From contig NZ_PTIR01000005.1 in the NCBI RefSeq assembly GCF_002934455.1, positions 124,001 through 188,000 on the forward strand: DNA of 64,000 nt, written 5' to 3'. This document shows positions 1-8,796 of this stretch, one piece after another. Both the position numbers and the translations under genes were made by a program. Position 1 is the first letter of the stretch, and every line of letters begins with the position of its first letter. This DNA comes from Trinickia symbiotica (GTDB lineage: Bacteria; Pseudomonadota; Gammaproteobacteria; Burkholderiales; Burkholderiaceae). Below the pieces are notes generated by a model. The model saw only the letters and a list, made by a program, of their open reading frames with translations. It ran no database searches and was not told the DNA's origin.

Positions 1-1251
1 GCGTTCGTCCGCGAAGCGCGCCGGATCGTGCCAGCACGGCTCGCCGTCGGCGCGCCAGAAAAGCGAGAGCGCCCAGCGCGGCAACTGCTCGCCGGGATAC
101 CACTTGCCCTGCCCCACATGCAAGAAGCCGTTCGCGCCGTAGCGCGCGCGCAGCTTGTCCATGAGCGCGACCGCGTAGCCGCGCTTCGTCGGACCGAGGG
201 CGTCGGTGTTCCATTCGGGCGCGTCGCGATCGCGCACGCACACGAAGGTCGGCTCGCCGCCCATCGTGAGCCGGACATCCATCGACGAGAGATCGGCATC
301 GACCTGCCAGCCCATGAGCTCCACAGCGGCCCACTGGGCGTCGCTATAAGGCTTGGTGACGCGCGGCGTTTCGAGCATGCGCTCGATCGACATCGAATGC
401 GTGAAGTCGACCTCGCACTCGTCGAGCGCGCCCGAGATCGGCGCGGCGCTGCCGGGCTGCGGCGTGCAGGCGACGGGAATGTGCCCCTCGCCGGCCAGCA
501 GCCCCGATGTCGGATCGAGCCCGATCCAGCCGGCGCCCGGCAAGTAGACCTCGCACCAGGCGTGCAGGTCCGTGAAGTCCGCTTCGGCGCCGCTCGGACC
601 GTCGATCGCTTTCTCATCGGGCGCAAGCTGCAGCAGATAGCCCGACACGAAGCGGGCCGCAAAGCCGAGCTGCCGCAGCGTCTGAACGAGAAGCCAGCCC
701 GTGTCGCGGCACGAGCCCGAGGCCTTCTCGAGCGTTTCCTCGGGCGTCTGCACGCCGGGCTCCATGCGGATCAGATAACCGATCTCGTGCGCGAGGCGTT
801 GGTTGAGCTCGACGAGAAAATCGATCGTCTTGCGCGGGGTGCGTTCGATGCTATCGATGAACGCGGCGAAGCGCGGCGTCGCCTCCGCCGTGCGCGCGAG
901 ATACGGCGCGAGCTCGCCCTCGAGCTCCGGCGGATAGGCAAACGGAAACCGCTCCGCGTAGGGCTCCAGAAAAAAGTCGAACGGGTTGTAGACCGACATC
1001 TCGGCGACGAGGTCGACGGTCACGCTGAATTCGCGCGTCGGTTCGGGAAAGACCAGCCGCGCCTGATAGTTCGCGAAGGCGTCTTGCTGCCAGTTGACGA
1101 AGTGATCGGCCGGCTCGACGCGCATCGAGTAGGAGAGGATCGGCGTGCGGCAGTGCGGCGCCGGACGCAGGCGGACGATTTGCGGCCCGAGGGCCACGAG
1201 CCGGTCATAGCGGTACTGCGTGACATGGTTTAACGCGACGCGGATCGACAC
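1..1251 (-). CDS. Transglutaminase-like / DUF2126 protein, C-terminus cut by window edge
   Basis: I read this frame directly; it begins with GTG at 1251, behind GAGG about 8 nt upstream, and runs off the left edge. The N-terminal part is the bacterial transglutaminase-like beta domain followed by the papain-fold core. The expected triad is visible: Cys181 in SGSCRDTGW, His230 in DLHAWCEVY and Asp246 in LDPTSG. After about residue 320 the text (GWQVDADLSSMDVRLTMGG) is the start of the DUF2126 extension, so the full protein is probably about 1,100 residues. It is the third gene of a co-directional set with the alpha-E and ATP-grasp genes. This trio is a recurrent conserved set proposed, from domain content, to act in amide or peptide bond chemistry; the substrate is unknown. 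The long plus-strand frame opposite it is a shadow. Confidence 0.9.
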   Translation of the reverse strand, partial: MSIRVALNHVTQYRYDRLVALGPQIVRLRPAPHCRTPILSYSMRVEPADHFVNWQQDAFANYQARLVFPEPTREFSVTVDLVAEMSVYNPFDFFLEPYAERFPFAYPPELEGELAPYLARTAEATPRFAAFIDSIERTPRKTIDFLVELNQRLAHEIGYLIRMEPGVQTPEETLEKASGSCRDTGWLLVQTLRQLGFAARFVSGYLLQLAPDEKAIDGPSGAEADFTDLHAWCEVYLPGAGWIGLDPTSGLLAGEGHIPVACTPQPGSAAPISGALDECEVDFTHSMSIERMLETPRVTKPYSDAQWAAVELMGWQVDADLSSMDVRLTMGGEPTFVCVRDRDAPEWNTDALGPTKRGYAVALMDKLRARYGANGFLHVGQGKWYPGEQLPRWALSLFWRADGEPCWHDPARFADER

Positions 1252-1308
1252 GAAGGAACCTCGGTGCGGTGAGGAAAGGGAAATGCGCTCAGGACACTAA
1301 CGGGGCGG

Positions 1309-2304
1309 TCACGCTTGATGCATCGATGCGGGTGCGGCATCGGGCTCGGGCGCGAGCGGCACGAGCAGGTCGCCGCTCACGCAGCTCGCGAGCTCGTTCA
1401 CGCGCGCGAGAAAGTTCGTCAGCCACCCATGAAGACCGCCGCGCAAAATGTCGCCGATGCGAGAGGCGCACACGTGCTCGTGCAGCTTGATCGCCATCGC
1501 TTCGGCCTGCGCGCTGCGCACATTTCGTACGCGCGCGAGAATCTGCCGCACTTCCTCGAGGCTGGCGGCGAGCGAGCGCGGCCAGTCGGCAAAGAGGATC
1601 AGGAGGTCCGCGATGCGCTCGGGCGTGATGACGTCGCGGTAGACCTTACGGTAGACCTCGAAGCCCGAGACTGAGCGCAGCAGCGCCGCCCAATGGTAAT
1701 AATCGAGCGACTGCGCGAGCGGCTGCGCGTTGCCGCCGCCGTGCTGCTCGATCATTTCGAACTTGACGTCGAGAATGCGCGCCGTATTGTCGGCGCGCTC
1801 GAGGAACGTGCCGAGGCGCATGAAGTAGAACGCTTCGTCCTTCACCATCGTGCCGAGCTGCACGCCGCGCGAGAGATGCGAGCGGAACTTCACCCATTCG
1901 AGGAACTCGCACGGATCGCGCGCGAGCACGCCGTCGGCGAGCATCCGCTGCGCATCGAGCCAGGTCGTGTTGAGCGTCTCCCAGAGCTCCGTCGTGATCG
2001 AGCCGCGCACGGCGCGCGCGTTTTCGCGGGCGGCGCGCAGGCAGTTGATGATCGACGACAGGTTGTCGCGGTCGCTCGTCATGAACTCGATGACTTCAAG
2101 GCTTGCGAGTGTAGGATGCGCGGCGCAATAGATGCCGGCAAGCTCCGAGATCGACAGCATGGCGCGCCAGCCGAGCGCCGCGTACTCCTCCGACTGCGGC
2201 AGCAGCGACATCTGATAGTTGGCATCGAGCATGCGAGCCGTGTTCTCGGCGCGCTCGGTATAGCGAGCCATCCAGAAGAGATGGTCGGCGGTGCGGCTGA
2301 GCAT
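1309..2304 (-). CDS. Alpha-E domain protein (DUF403)
   Basis: A 331-residue, mostly helical protein. The N-terminus MLSRTADHLFWMARYTERAE is the hallmark opening of the alpha-E family, and the length is normal for it. There is no signal peptide or membrane segment, so it is probably cytoplasmic. Its biochemical role is not established; the family is known mainly from genomic pairing with circularly permuted ATP-grasp and transglutaminase-like proteins, as here. It lies 84 bp downstream of the ATP-grasp gene and 57 bp before the transglutaminase start, all in one direction, so a single transcript is likely. Confidence 0.92.
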   Translation of the reverse strand: MLSRTADHLFWMARYTERAENTARMLDANYQMSLLPQSEEYAALGWRAMLSISELAGIYCAAHPTLASLEVIEFMTSDRDNLSSIINCLRAARENARAVRGSITTELWETLNTTWLDAQRMLADGVLARDPCEFLEWVKFRSHLSRGVQLGTMVKDEAFYFMRLGTFLERADNTARILDVKFEMIEQHGGGNAQPLAQSLDYYHWAALLRSVSGFEVYRKVYRDVITPERIADLLILFADWPRSLAASLEEVRQILARVRNVRSAQAEAMAIKLHEHVCASRIGDILRGGLHGWLTNFLARVNELASCVSGDLLVPLAPEPDAAPASMHQA

Positions 2305-2388
2305 GATTTCTCCAGAACGGCGTTGATCGATGAGCTTCCGCGGGCGCCCCGAACCCGATGCGGGGCGAATCCGGCGGCCACGCAGGTT

Positions 2389-3861
2389 TTATTGCTCGAG
2401 CACCCAGGTATCCTTTGTACCGCCTCCTTGCGACGAATTGACGACGAGCGAGCCTTCGCGCAGCGCGACGCGCGTCAAGCCCCCCGGCACCATGCGCACC
2501 TCGCTGCCCGACAGCACGAACGGGCGCAGATCGATATGGCGCGGCGCGATGCCCGCTTCGACGTAGGTCGGGCAGGTCGAAAGCGCGAGCGTCGGCTGCG
2601 CGATGTACTTGTCCGGGTGCGCGATCAGCACTGAGCGGAACGCTTCAATCTCGGCCCTCGTCGATGCCGGCCCGATCAGCATCCCGTAGCCGCCCGCGCC
2701 ATGCGTTTCCTTGACCACGAGCTCGGACAGATGATCGAGCACGTAGCTCAGATCCTGCGGCTTGCGGCACATCCATGTCGGCACGTTGTTGAGGATCGGC
2801 TCCTCGCCGAGATAGAAGCGGACCATGTCGGGGACGTACGGGTAGATCGACTTGTCGTCGGCGACACCGGTGCCGACCGCGTTCGCGAGCGTCACGTTGC
2901 CGGCGCGATAGGCGGCGAGCAGTCCCGCCGCGCCGAGCACCGAATCGGCCCGGAACACTTCGGGGTCGAGAAAATCGTCGTCTACGCGTCGATAAACGAC
3001 ATCGATGCGCTGCGGGCCCTGCGTGGTGCGCATATAGACGTAGCCGTCCTCGACGAAGAGGTCCTTGCCTTCGACGAGCTCGACGCCCATCTGCTGCGCA
3101 AGAAAGGCGTGCTCGAAATAGGCCGAGTTGTACATGCCGGGCGTGAGCACGACGATCGTCGGATCGTCGACGCCCTCGGGCGCCGCGGCGCGCAGCGTAT
3201 CGAGCAGCAGGTCGGGATAGTGCGCGACGGGGGCGACGCGATTGCGCGCGAAGAGATCGGGGAAGAGCCGCATCATCATCTTGCGGTTCTCGAGCATATA
3301 GGAGACGCCCGACGGCACGCGCAGGTTGTCCTCCAATACGTAGAACTCGCCGACGCCCGCGCGCACGATGTCGATGCCGGCGACATGCGCGTAGACGCCG
3401 CGCGTCACGTCCACGCCTTCCATCTGCGGCCGATACTGCCCGTTGCCGACGATCTGCTCGGCCGGGATGATGCCGGCCCGTACGATCGTCTTGTCGTGAT
3501 AGATGTCATGGATGAAACGGTTCAGCGCGTTCACTCGCTGACGCAGGCCTCGCTCTAGCGCGGCCCATTCTTGCGCGGGGAAGATGCGCGGGATGACGTC
3601 GAACGGGATCGTGCGCTCCGTGCCGATGCCGGTTTCGTCCTTGGCGCCATAGACCGCGAACGTAATGCCGACACGGCGGAAGTTCAGGTCCGCCTCCGCG
3701 CGCTTGTTGCTGATCTGCTGCTCGCTTTGCGCGCGCATCCAGGCGATGAACTCGCGGTAATGCGTGCGCGGATCGCCCACCTCGAGAAAGGTCGCCGGCG
3801 AAAGGCCCGCGGTGCCGGCGGCACTGCGCTCGAACATCTCGCTGAAGAAAGCTTGCGTCAT
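2389..3861 (-). CDS. Circularly permuted type 2 ATP-grasp protein
   Basis: A 490-residue protein of the circularly permuted ATP-grasp family (formerly DUF404/DUF407). Typical blocks are visible: IPFDVIPRIFPAQEW near residue 90, the ligand-binding stretch EDNLRVPSGVSYMLENR, the acidic TPGMYNSAYFEHAF segment, and KETHGAGGYGMLIGP, a glycine-rich loop. Family knowledge predicts ATP-dependent carboxylate-amine ligation; the substrates are not known. It is the first gene of the ATP-grasp/alpha-E/transglutaminase set, and the upstream region carries a sigma-54-type promoter. I chose the ATG at 3861, which gives the usual family N-terminus (MTQAFFSEMFE). Confidence 0.92.
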   Translation of the reverse strand: MTQAFFSEMFERSAAGTAGLSPATFLEVGDPRTHYREFIAWMRAQSEQQISNKRAEADLNFRRVGITFAVYGAKDETGIGTERTIPFDVIPRIFPAQEWAALERGLRQRVNALNRFIHDIYHDKTIVRAGIIPAEQIVGNGQYRPQMEGVDVTRGVYAHVAGIDIVRAGVGEFYVLEDNLRVPSGVSYMLENRKMMMRLFPDLFARNRVAPVAHYPDLLLDTLRAAAPEGVDDPTIVVLTPGMYNSAYFEHAFLAQQMGVELVEGKDLFVEDGYVYMRTTQGPQRIDVVYRRVDDDFLDPEVFRADSVLGAAGLLAAYRAGNVTLANAVGTGVADDKSIYPYVPDMVRFYLGEEPILNNVPTWMCRKPQDLSYVLDHLSELVVKETHGAGGYGMLIGPASTRAEIEAFRSVLIAHPDKYIAQPTLALSTCPTYVEAGIAPRHIDLRPFVLSGSEVRMVPGGLTRVALREGSLVVNSSQGGGTKDTWVLEQ

Positions 3862-3966
3862 GGCCGCTATCCATTGGATTTATCTGGACCAGCCACGGGC
3901 CGATGAGCCCGGCCGCGGCCCCTGGTAGAGCCTGTCGCCGCCCTGACGAGCGGTTGGGCGGGCAAA

Positions 3967-3982
3967 CGCAAGTCGCGTGCCT
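3967..3982 (-). promoter_or_regulatory. Candidate sigma-54 (-24/-12) promoter for the ATP-grasp operon
   Basis: On the minus strand the bases read AGGCACGCGACTTGCG. This matches the RpoN consensus TGGCACG-N4-TTGC except for the first base, with the required 12 bp between the invariant GG and GC. The predicted start would be near 3955, giving a leader of about 95 nt before the ATG at 3861. The match is seen directly; use of the promoter is inferred. Confidence 0.6.
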
Positions 3983-4034
3983 ATGCCGAAAAACCCCCAT
4001 GGCACAGGCCGCTCAGCCGCCGAGCGAATGCGAG

Positions 4035-4096
4035 TGCACGCCACTCGCGCACCGGCTTGATGCAAACCATCGAACCGCAAGCACCGTATTGGCGCA
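4035..4096. promoter_or_regulatory. Two NtrC-like dyads upstream of the sigma-54 element
   Basis: The site at 4081-4095 reads GCACC-GTATT-GGCGC, one mismatch from the GCACC-N5-GGTGC core of NtrC sites. A weaker match, TGCACG-CCACT-CGCGCA, lies at 4035-4051. They centre about 133 and 88 bp upstream of the predicted start, a normal distance for an enhancer-binding protein. The stretch 3862-4144 has no other gene; it separates the last exopolysaccharide gene from the ATP-grasp gene. Confidence 0.45.
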
Positions 4097-4144
4097 TCGC
4101 CACGCAAATACCTGAAAGCTTCCGGCTAGTACTGCTAACGGCTC

Positions 4145-5443
4145 CTATTCGCCGCGCCCCGGCCGCAAACGCCGAATATGTCGAATCACGAAGCCTTCGT
4201 GGGCGTCGGCAGGCCCCCTCGCCGCATGCGCGCACTCGATGAGCTTCGCCTCGATGTTGCCGAACACCGATGCCGGCGAAAGCGCCTCGAGCGCATACTG
4301 CCGCGCCGCGGCCCCAAGCACCGTGCGCCGCGGCGCGTCGTCAGCCAGCGCCGCGATCGCGGACGCGAACGTCGCGGCATCGTCGGGCGCCACCACCAAG
4401 CCTCGCCCACTGACGACGTCGTAAAGCTCGGTATCCGCCTGCGCCATCGCGACGATGGCGCGTCCGCTCGCCATCATCCCCGTCAGCTTCGACGGCATCA
4501 CGAGATCGGCCGCATCCGCACGCTGCGGCAGCGCGTGAATATCGGCAAGGTTCAAGAGCTCGTTCAAGCGCTCGGCGGGCTGCAGGCCGATGACCCGGCA
4601 GTTCGGCAAATCGGCGCAGCGCTGCGCGAGTTCAGCCTTCGTCGCGCCTTCCCCACAGAACACGAACCGGATGTCGGCACGACTGGCAAGCCGTTGCGCC
4701 GCCTCGGCAAGATACTCGACGCCCTGCTTCTTACCCATGTTGCCCGCGTATAGAACAACTTTCGCGTCATCGGGAATCGACAGCTCGCGCCGATAGGCAC
4801 TCGGGCGATCGAGCGGACGAATCGTCTCGGTATCGACCCAGTTCGGCGCGCAGACCACGTTGTTCGCATCGATGCCGAGCGTGCGCAAGCGCTCGACCAT
4901 CTTCGTGGAGATCGAAGAGACGACATTGAAACGCCTGAGCAGCGAACGCTCCACGGCACGCGCGAAGTGCGCCGCGCGCGCATTGTCGAGCAGCCCGAGA
5001 CCGAAGGCGGCGTCGACCTCGAAGTCCTGAATGTGCAGCCAAGTCCGCGCGCCGGTGATGCGCGCGACGGCGAGCGCCGCGGGCGCGCACAACAGCGTCG
5101 GCGCGACGACCATGACGACATCGGGCCACCAGCGCAACTGCAACGCCATCGGAATCGCCGAAGTGAGCGCGAACGAGGTGAGATGCACGAGACGCTTGGC
5201 CCCGCTCGGCCGCGCCGGCACCCAGAGCGGCGCGCGCCAGATCTTCACGCCACGCCGCGCCTCGCGCCGGTACGCCCATGCGGACCACCCGTCGGCCACG
5301 CGCCATTCCGGGTAATACGGCGGCGCGGTGACGACGCGCACGTCGTGGCCGCGCGCCGCCAGCGCCTCCGCCATCTCCGCCGTGTATTTGCCGGTGCCGG
5401 TCAGCTCGGGCGCGTAATTGATGCCATAGACTAGCAGCCTCAT
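4145..5443 (-). CDS. WcaI-like colanic-acid-type glycosyltransferase (GT4)
   Basis: A 432-residue retaining glycosyltransferase. MRLLVYGINYAPELTGTGKY is the usual opening of WcaI-like enzymes. The C-terminal half has the GT-B nucleotide-sugar site: VVLYAGNMGKKQGVEYL, then FVFCGEGATKAEL and the segment around DLVMPSKLTGMMASGRAIVA. It would transfer a sugar from a nucleotide donor onto the growing lipid-linked repeat unit at the inner membrane. The open frame extends upstream to 5764, but the ATG at 5443 overlaps the stop of the preceding glycosyltransferase gene (ATGA) and gives the family N-terminus. It is the last gene of the exopolysaccharide operon. Donor and acceptor cannot be told from sequence. 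Confidence 0.88.
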   Translation of the reverse strand: MRLLVYGINYAPELTGTGKYTAEMAEALAARGHDVRVVTAPPYYPEWRVADGWSAWAYRREARRGVKIWRAPLWVPARPSGAKRLVHLTSFALTSAIPMALQLRWWPDVVMVVAPTLLCAPAALAVARITGARTWLHIQDFEVDAAFGLGLLDNARAAHFARAVERSLLRRFNVVSSISTKMVERLRTLGIDANNVVCAPNWVDTETIRPLDRPSAYRRELSIPDDAKVVLYAGNMGKKQGVEYLAEAAQRLASRADIRFVFCGEGATKAELAQRCADLPNCRVIGLQPAERLNELLNLADIHALPQRADAADLVMPSKLTGMMASGRAIVAMAQADTELYDVVSGRGLVVAPDDAATFASAIAALADDAPRRTVLGAAARQYALEALSPASVFGNIEAKLIECAHAARGPADAHEGFVIRHIRRLRPGRGE

Positions 5444-6627
5444 TGTTCTAACCGCTGTGCGCTGGAAGCGGCCTCGCCGTCGCTCGTGCCGACGAGCATC
5501 GTCGCGCAGCCACGCGCGATATGGGAAGCCGCCGCACGCGGATCGAAGCGCGCGATCGTGCGCATGCACGCCCGTGCCGTCTGCGCGCTGTCGGCGAACT
5601 GGCGCAGCGCCGCGAGCAAGGTGTCCCGCAAGGCGGGAACGTTCCCCGCATCGAAAGCGAACCCGGTCTCGCCCTCGACAACGAGCTCGGGCACACACCC
5701 GCAACGCTCGCTGACGACGGCAGGGCAGCCATGGCTCAGTGCCTCGTTGACGACGAGCCCCCACGGCTCGCTGTAACTCGGCAAAACCAGGCAGGCCGCG
5801 CCGAAATACTCGTTCGAGAGCGGCTCGTCTTGCAGACTGCCCGTGAAATGCACGGCTTCGCGCACGCCGAGCGCATCGACCGACGCCTGCAGCGTGTCGT
5901 GCATCGGCCCGGTGCCGACGATGCGCAGCGTCGCATTCGGCACCGTCTCACGGACCTGCGCGAATGCCTCGAGCAGCGTATCGATGCCCTTTTCGGCGGA
6001 GAGGCGGCCGACATAAAGGAACACGGGTGCGTTGCCCTCGCGGCGCGCCAAACGCTCCTCGAACGCGCGCTCGGTCAAGAACGAGCGCGGCAGCGCGGCA
6101 GCCTGGCACGGCACGAAGATTCTGTCTCGCTTCGCGCCGAGCGACACCAGATATTCGCGGCTGCGCTCACCGAAGCCGAAGTAACCGTCGCACAACGCAA
6201 AGAAGATGCGCTTAGGCACCGAGGTCAGCAGACGCCGCGGCCGATCGCGCGCGGTGGAATCGCAGAATACGGCGCGACGCTTGCGCGTGAGGACGCACGC
6301 AAAGAGCATCGCCCAGTATTCGGGCCGATGGTAGCCCGGCAGCACGATGAGGTCCGCCTTGGCCTTCATCACCTCCCAGGTGAGGCGGCCCATCATCTTC
6401 CACAATGGGACGTCTTCGTAACAGCCATCGAAGAGCTTTTGCATCGGATAGCGATGAAAAGAGTAATCGACATCCGAAAAGCCGATCCGGTCCGTTTCGG
6501 TATCGGCGATCTGCACCATCGAGTAGCGGATCGAGCCCGCCGTCGACAAGTTGTGCAGCGCCGTGAAAACTGCCCCCTTGTGGCGCGACCAAACCACGTT
6601 ATGAAAGATTGTCACTGTTGCCATCAT
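5440..6627 (-). CDS. Glycosyltransferase family 4 protein
   Basis: A 395-residue GT-B enzyme. It shows the GT4 donor-site motifs: FLYVGRLSAEKGIDTLLEAF (residues around 205) and the EX7E-type motif SEPWGLVVNEALSHGCP near 300. The N-terminal acceptor domain (TIFHNVVWSRHKGAVF) is more individual. The start at 6627 is 6 bp past the fcl stop; an in-frame ATG one codon later is equally possible. Its stop overlaps the next gene, so translation is probably coupled. The context suggests it adds mannose, fucose or another sugar to the repeat unit made by this operon. Confidence 0.88.
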   Translation of the reverse strand: MMATVTIFHNVVWSRHKGAVFTALHNLSTAGSIRYSMVQIADTETDRIGFSDVDYSFHRYPMQKLFDGCYEDVPLWKMMGRLTWEVMKAKADLIVLPGYHRPEYWAMLFACVLTRKRRAVFCDSTARDRPRRLLTSVPKRIFFALCDGYFGFGERSREYLVSLGAKRDRIFVPCQAAALPRSFLTERAFEERLARREGNAPVFLYVGRLSAEKGIDTLLEAFAQVRETVPNATLRIVGTGPMHDTLQASVDALGVREAVHFTGSLQDEPLSNEYFGAACLVLPSYSEPWGLVVNEALSHGCPAVVSERCGCVPELVVEGETGFAFDAGNVPALRDTLLAALRQFADSAQTARACMRTIARFDPRAAASHIARGCATMLVGTSDGEAASSAQRLEQ

Positions 6628-6633
6628 TTTTGA

Positions 6634-7587
6634 TCATCCGTGCGAGGCAGCTTCAAGCACGCCATAACGTGAAAGGAAATCCTCGTAGGTCCGGGCAATC
6701 CCCTCCTCGAGGCCGATGCGGGCGCGCCATCCCATCTCGGCGAGCCGCGATACATCGAGCAACTTTTGCGGCGTGCCGTCGGGCTTCGACGAATCGAAGA
6801 CGAGCTCGCCTTCGTAGCCGACGATGCGCGTGATGCACTGCGCGAGCTCACGGATGGAGAGGTCCTCGCCGACACCGACGTTATAGACACCCTCGCCGAC
6901 GTCGCGCTCGAGCAAGAAGCGAGTGGCATTCGCCAGATCGTCGACGTGGAGGAATTCACGCCGAGGCTTGCCCGTTCCCCAGACCGTCAGCATGGGCGCG
7001 CCGGCGATCTTGGCCTCGTGCGCCTTGCGGATCAGCGCGGGGAAGACATGACTTCCCTGCGGATCGTAGTTGTCGTTCGGACCGTACAGGTTCGTCGGCA
7101 TCAGAGAGACATAGTGCGTGCCATATTGACTGTTGTAGGCGTTGCACATCTTGAGGCCGGCGATCTTCGCGATCGCGTAGGCGTCGTTGGTCGGCTCCAG
7201 CGCCGAGCTCAGTAGATACTCCTCGCGAATCGGCTGCGGACAAAGCTTCGGATAAATGCACGACGAGCCGAAAAAGACGAGCCGATCGACGTTCGCGCGA
7301 TAGGCCGCGTGGATGACATTCGATTCGATCGCGAGGTTTTCGTAGATGAACCGCGCCGGCTGGGAAGCGTTGGCGAGGATGCCGCCGACGCGCGCGGCGG
7401 CAAGCAGCACGACGTCGGGACGAACGTCGTCGAGGAAGCGACTGACAGCATGTTGATCGGTCAGGTCGAGCTCGGCATGCGTGCGCACGACGAGGTTACG
7501 GTAACCGTTCGCGTCGAGCTCGCGTACGAGCGCCGAGCCGACCATGCCGCGGTGGCCGGCAATGTAGATGCGGGCATCCTTGTCCAT
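6634..7587 (-). CDS. fcl: GDP-L-fucose synthase
   Basis: A 317-residue extended SDR that epimerises and reduces GDP-4-keto-6-deoxy-mannose to GDP-L-fucose with NADPH. The nucleotide loop is GHRGMVGSA (residues 12-20). The catalytic set is Ser in FFGSSCIYP and the YxxxK of AYAIAKIAG, with MPTNLYGPNDNYD downstream, all typical of Fcl/WcaG. The length is normal. It starts 9 bp past the end of gmd, whose product is its substrate, so the two steps are encoded consecutively. Confidence 0.96.
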   Translation of the reverse strand: MDKDARIYIAGHRGMVGSALVRELDANGYRNLVVRTHAELDLTDQHAVSRFLDDVRPDVVLLAAARVGGILANASQPARFIYENLAIESNVIHAAYRANVDRLVFFGSSCIYPKLCPQPIREEYLLSSALEPTNDAYAIAKIAGLKMCNAYNSQYGTHYVSLMPTNLYGPNDNYDPQGSHVFPALIRKAHEAKIAGAPMLTVWGTGKPRREFLHVDDLANATRFLLERDVGEGVYNVGVGEDLSIRELAQCITRIVGYEGELVFDSSKPDGTPQKLLDVSRLAEMGWRARIGLEEGIARTYEDFLSRYGVLEAASHG

Positions 7588-7596
7588 CGCTTATCC

Positions 7597-8718
7597 TCAT
7601 TCGTGATGTTCGAGCGCCTTGAAGCCCGCTAACGTCACGAGCGCATCGCGACGCGCAAGCTGGTAATCGGCACGAACCATTTCCTTGACGAGCGCATCGA
7701 ACGAAGTACGGGGTTTCCAGCCAAGCTTTTCGTGCGCCTTCGACGCATCGCCGAGCAGCGTGTCCACTTCCGTGGGCCGGAAGTAGCGCGGATCTACACG
7801 CACGATGACATCGCCCGGGGCCATGCGCATCTCGTGGGTCTCGACATGCTCGACGATGCCGACCTCGTCCGGACCGCGCCCTTCGAAGCGGATGCTGACG
7901 CCGAGTTCGGCCGCCGCACGCTGAACGAACTCGCGTACGCTGTATTGCTCGCCCGTGGCAATGACGAAGTCTTCCGGCTCGTCCTGTTGCAGCATCATCC
8001 ACTGCATCTCGACGTAGTCGCGGGCATGTCCCCAGTCTCGCATCGCCGAGAGATTGCCTAGATAGAGCTCCTTTTGCAGGCCAACTGCGATGCGAGCGAG
8101 CGCACGCGTGATCTTGCGCGTGACGAACGTTTCGCCGCGCACAGGTGACTCGTGATTGAAGAGAATGCCGTTGCAGGCATAGATGCCGTATGCTTCCCGA
8201 TAATTGACCGTCGTCCAGTAGGCGAAGAGCTTAGCCACGGCATAAGGGCTGCGCGGGTAGAACGGCGTCGTCTCGCGTTGCGGCACCTCTCGTACCAGCC
8301 CATACAGTTCCGACGTCGAGGCCTGATAGAACCGCGTCTTCTTTTCCATGCCGAGAATGCGGATTGCTTCCAGAATGCGCAGCGCGCCAAGACCGTCGGC
8401 GTTCGCCGTATATTCGGGCTCGTCGAACGACACGGCGACGTGGCTCTGCGCGGCGAGGTTGTAGATTTCGTCAGGCTCGGCATGTTGGATCACGCGCAAG
8501 AGGCTCGCGGAATCCGTCAGGTCGCCATGATGGAGAAAGAACCGTGCACCGTCCTCGTCATGAGGATCGCGATACAAGTGATCGATACGGTCCGTATTGA
8601 AGAGCGACGTGCGGCGCTTCAAGCCGTGAACGACGTAGCCTTTCTCGAGCAGAAGCTCGGCGAGGTACGAGCCGTCTTGTCCTGTGATGCCGGTAATCAA
8701 CGCGACCTTTTTCTTCAT
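7597..8718 (-). CDS. gmd: GDP-mannose 4,6-dehydratase
   Basis: A 373-residue extended SDR that converts GDP-mannose to GDP-4-keto-6-deoxy-mannose. The NAD(P) loop is [13 protein letters not shown] at the N-terminus, followed by [24 protein letters not shown] and the [10 protein letters not shown] catalytic helix. The frame is open to 8754, but the ATG at 8718 has AGGGGG about 8 nt upstream and gives the normal start [10 protein letters not shown]. It uses GDP-mannose from the manC product of the same operon and feeds fcl. Confidence 0.96.
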   Translation of the reverse strand: MKKKVALITGITGQDGSYLAELLLEKGYVVHGLKRRTSLFNTDRIDHLYRDPHDEDGARFFLHHGDLTDSASLLRVIQHAEPDEIYNLAAQSHVAVSFDEPEYTANADGLGALRILEAIRILGMEKKTRFYQASTSELYGLVREVPQRETTPFYPRSPYAVAKLFAYWTTVNYREAYGIYACNGILFNHESPVRGETFVTRKITRALARIAVGLQKELYLGNLSAMRDWGHARDYVEMQWMMLQQDEPEDFVIATGEQYSVREFVQRAAAELGVSIRFEGRGPDEVGIVEHVETHEMRMAPGDVIVRVDPRYFRPTEVDTLLGDASKAHEKLGWKPRTSFDALVKEMVRADYQLARRDALVTLAGFKALEHHE

Positions 8719-8796
8719 CTTCAACCCCCTTACTGTTGACGCCGCGCCGCCCACCGGGCGGCCGGCGCGGCCAAAAGATTGGGCACCGAAAGCCCA

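Noticed and set aside
28-1233. 401-codon plus-strand open frame
   Set aside because: It is Arg/Ala/His-rich shadow sequence opposite the transglutaminase gene, which has a clear catalytic triad on the minus strand.
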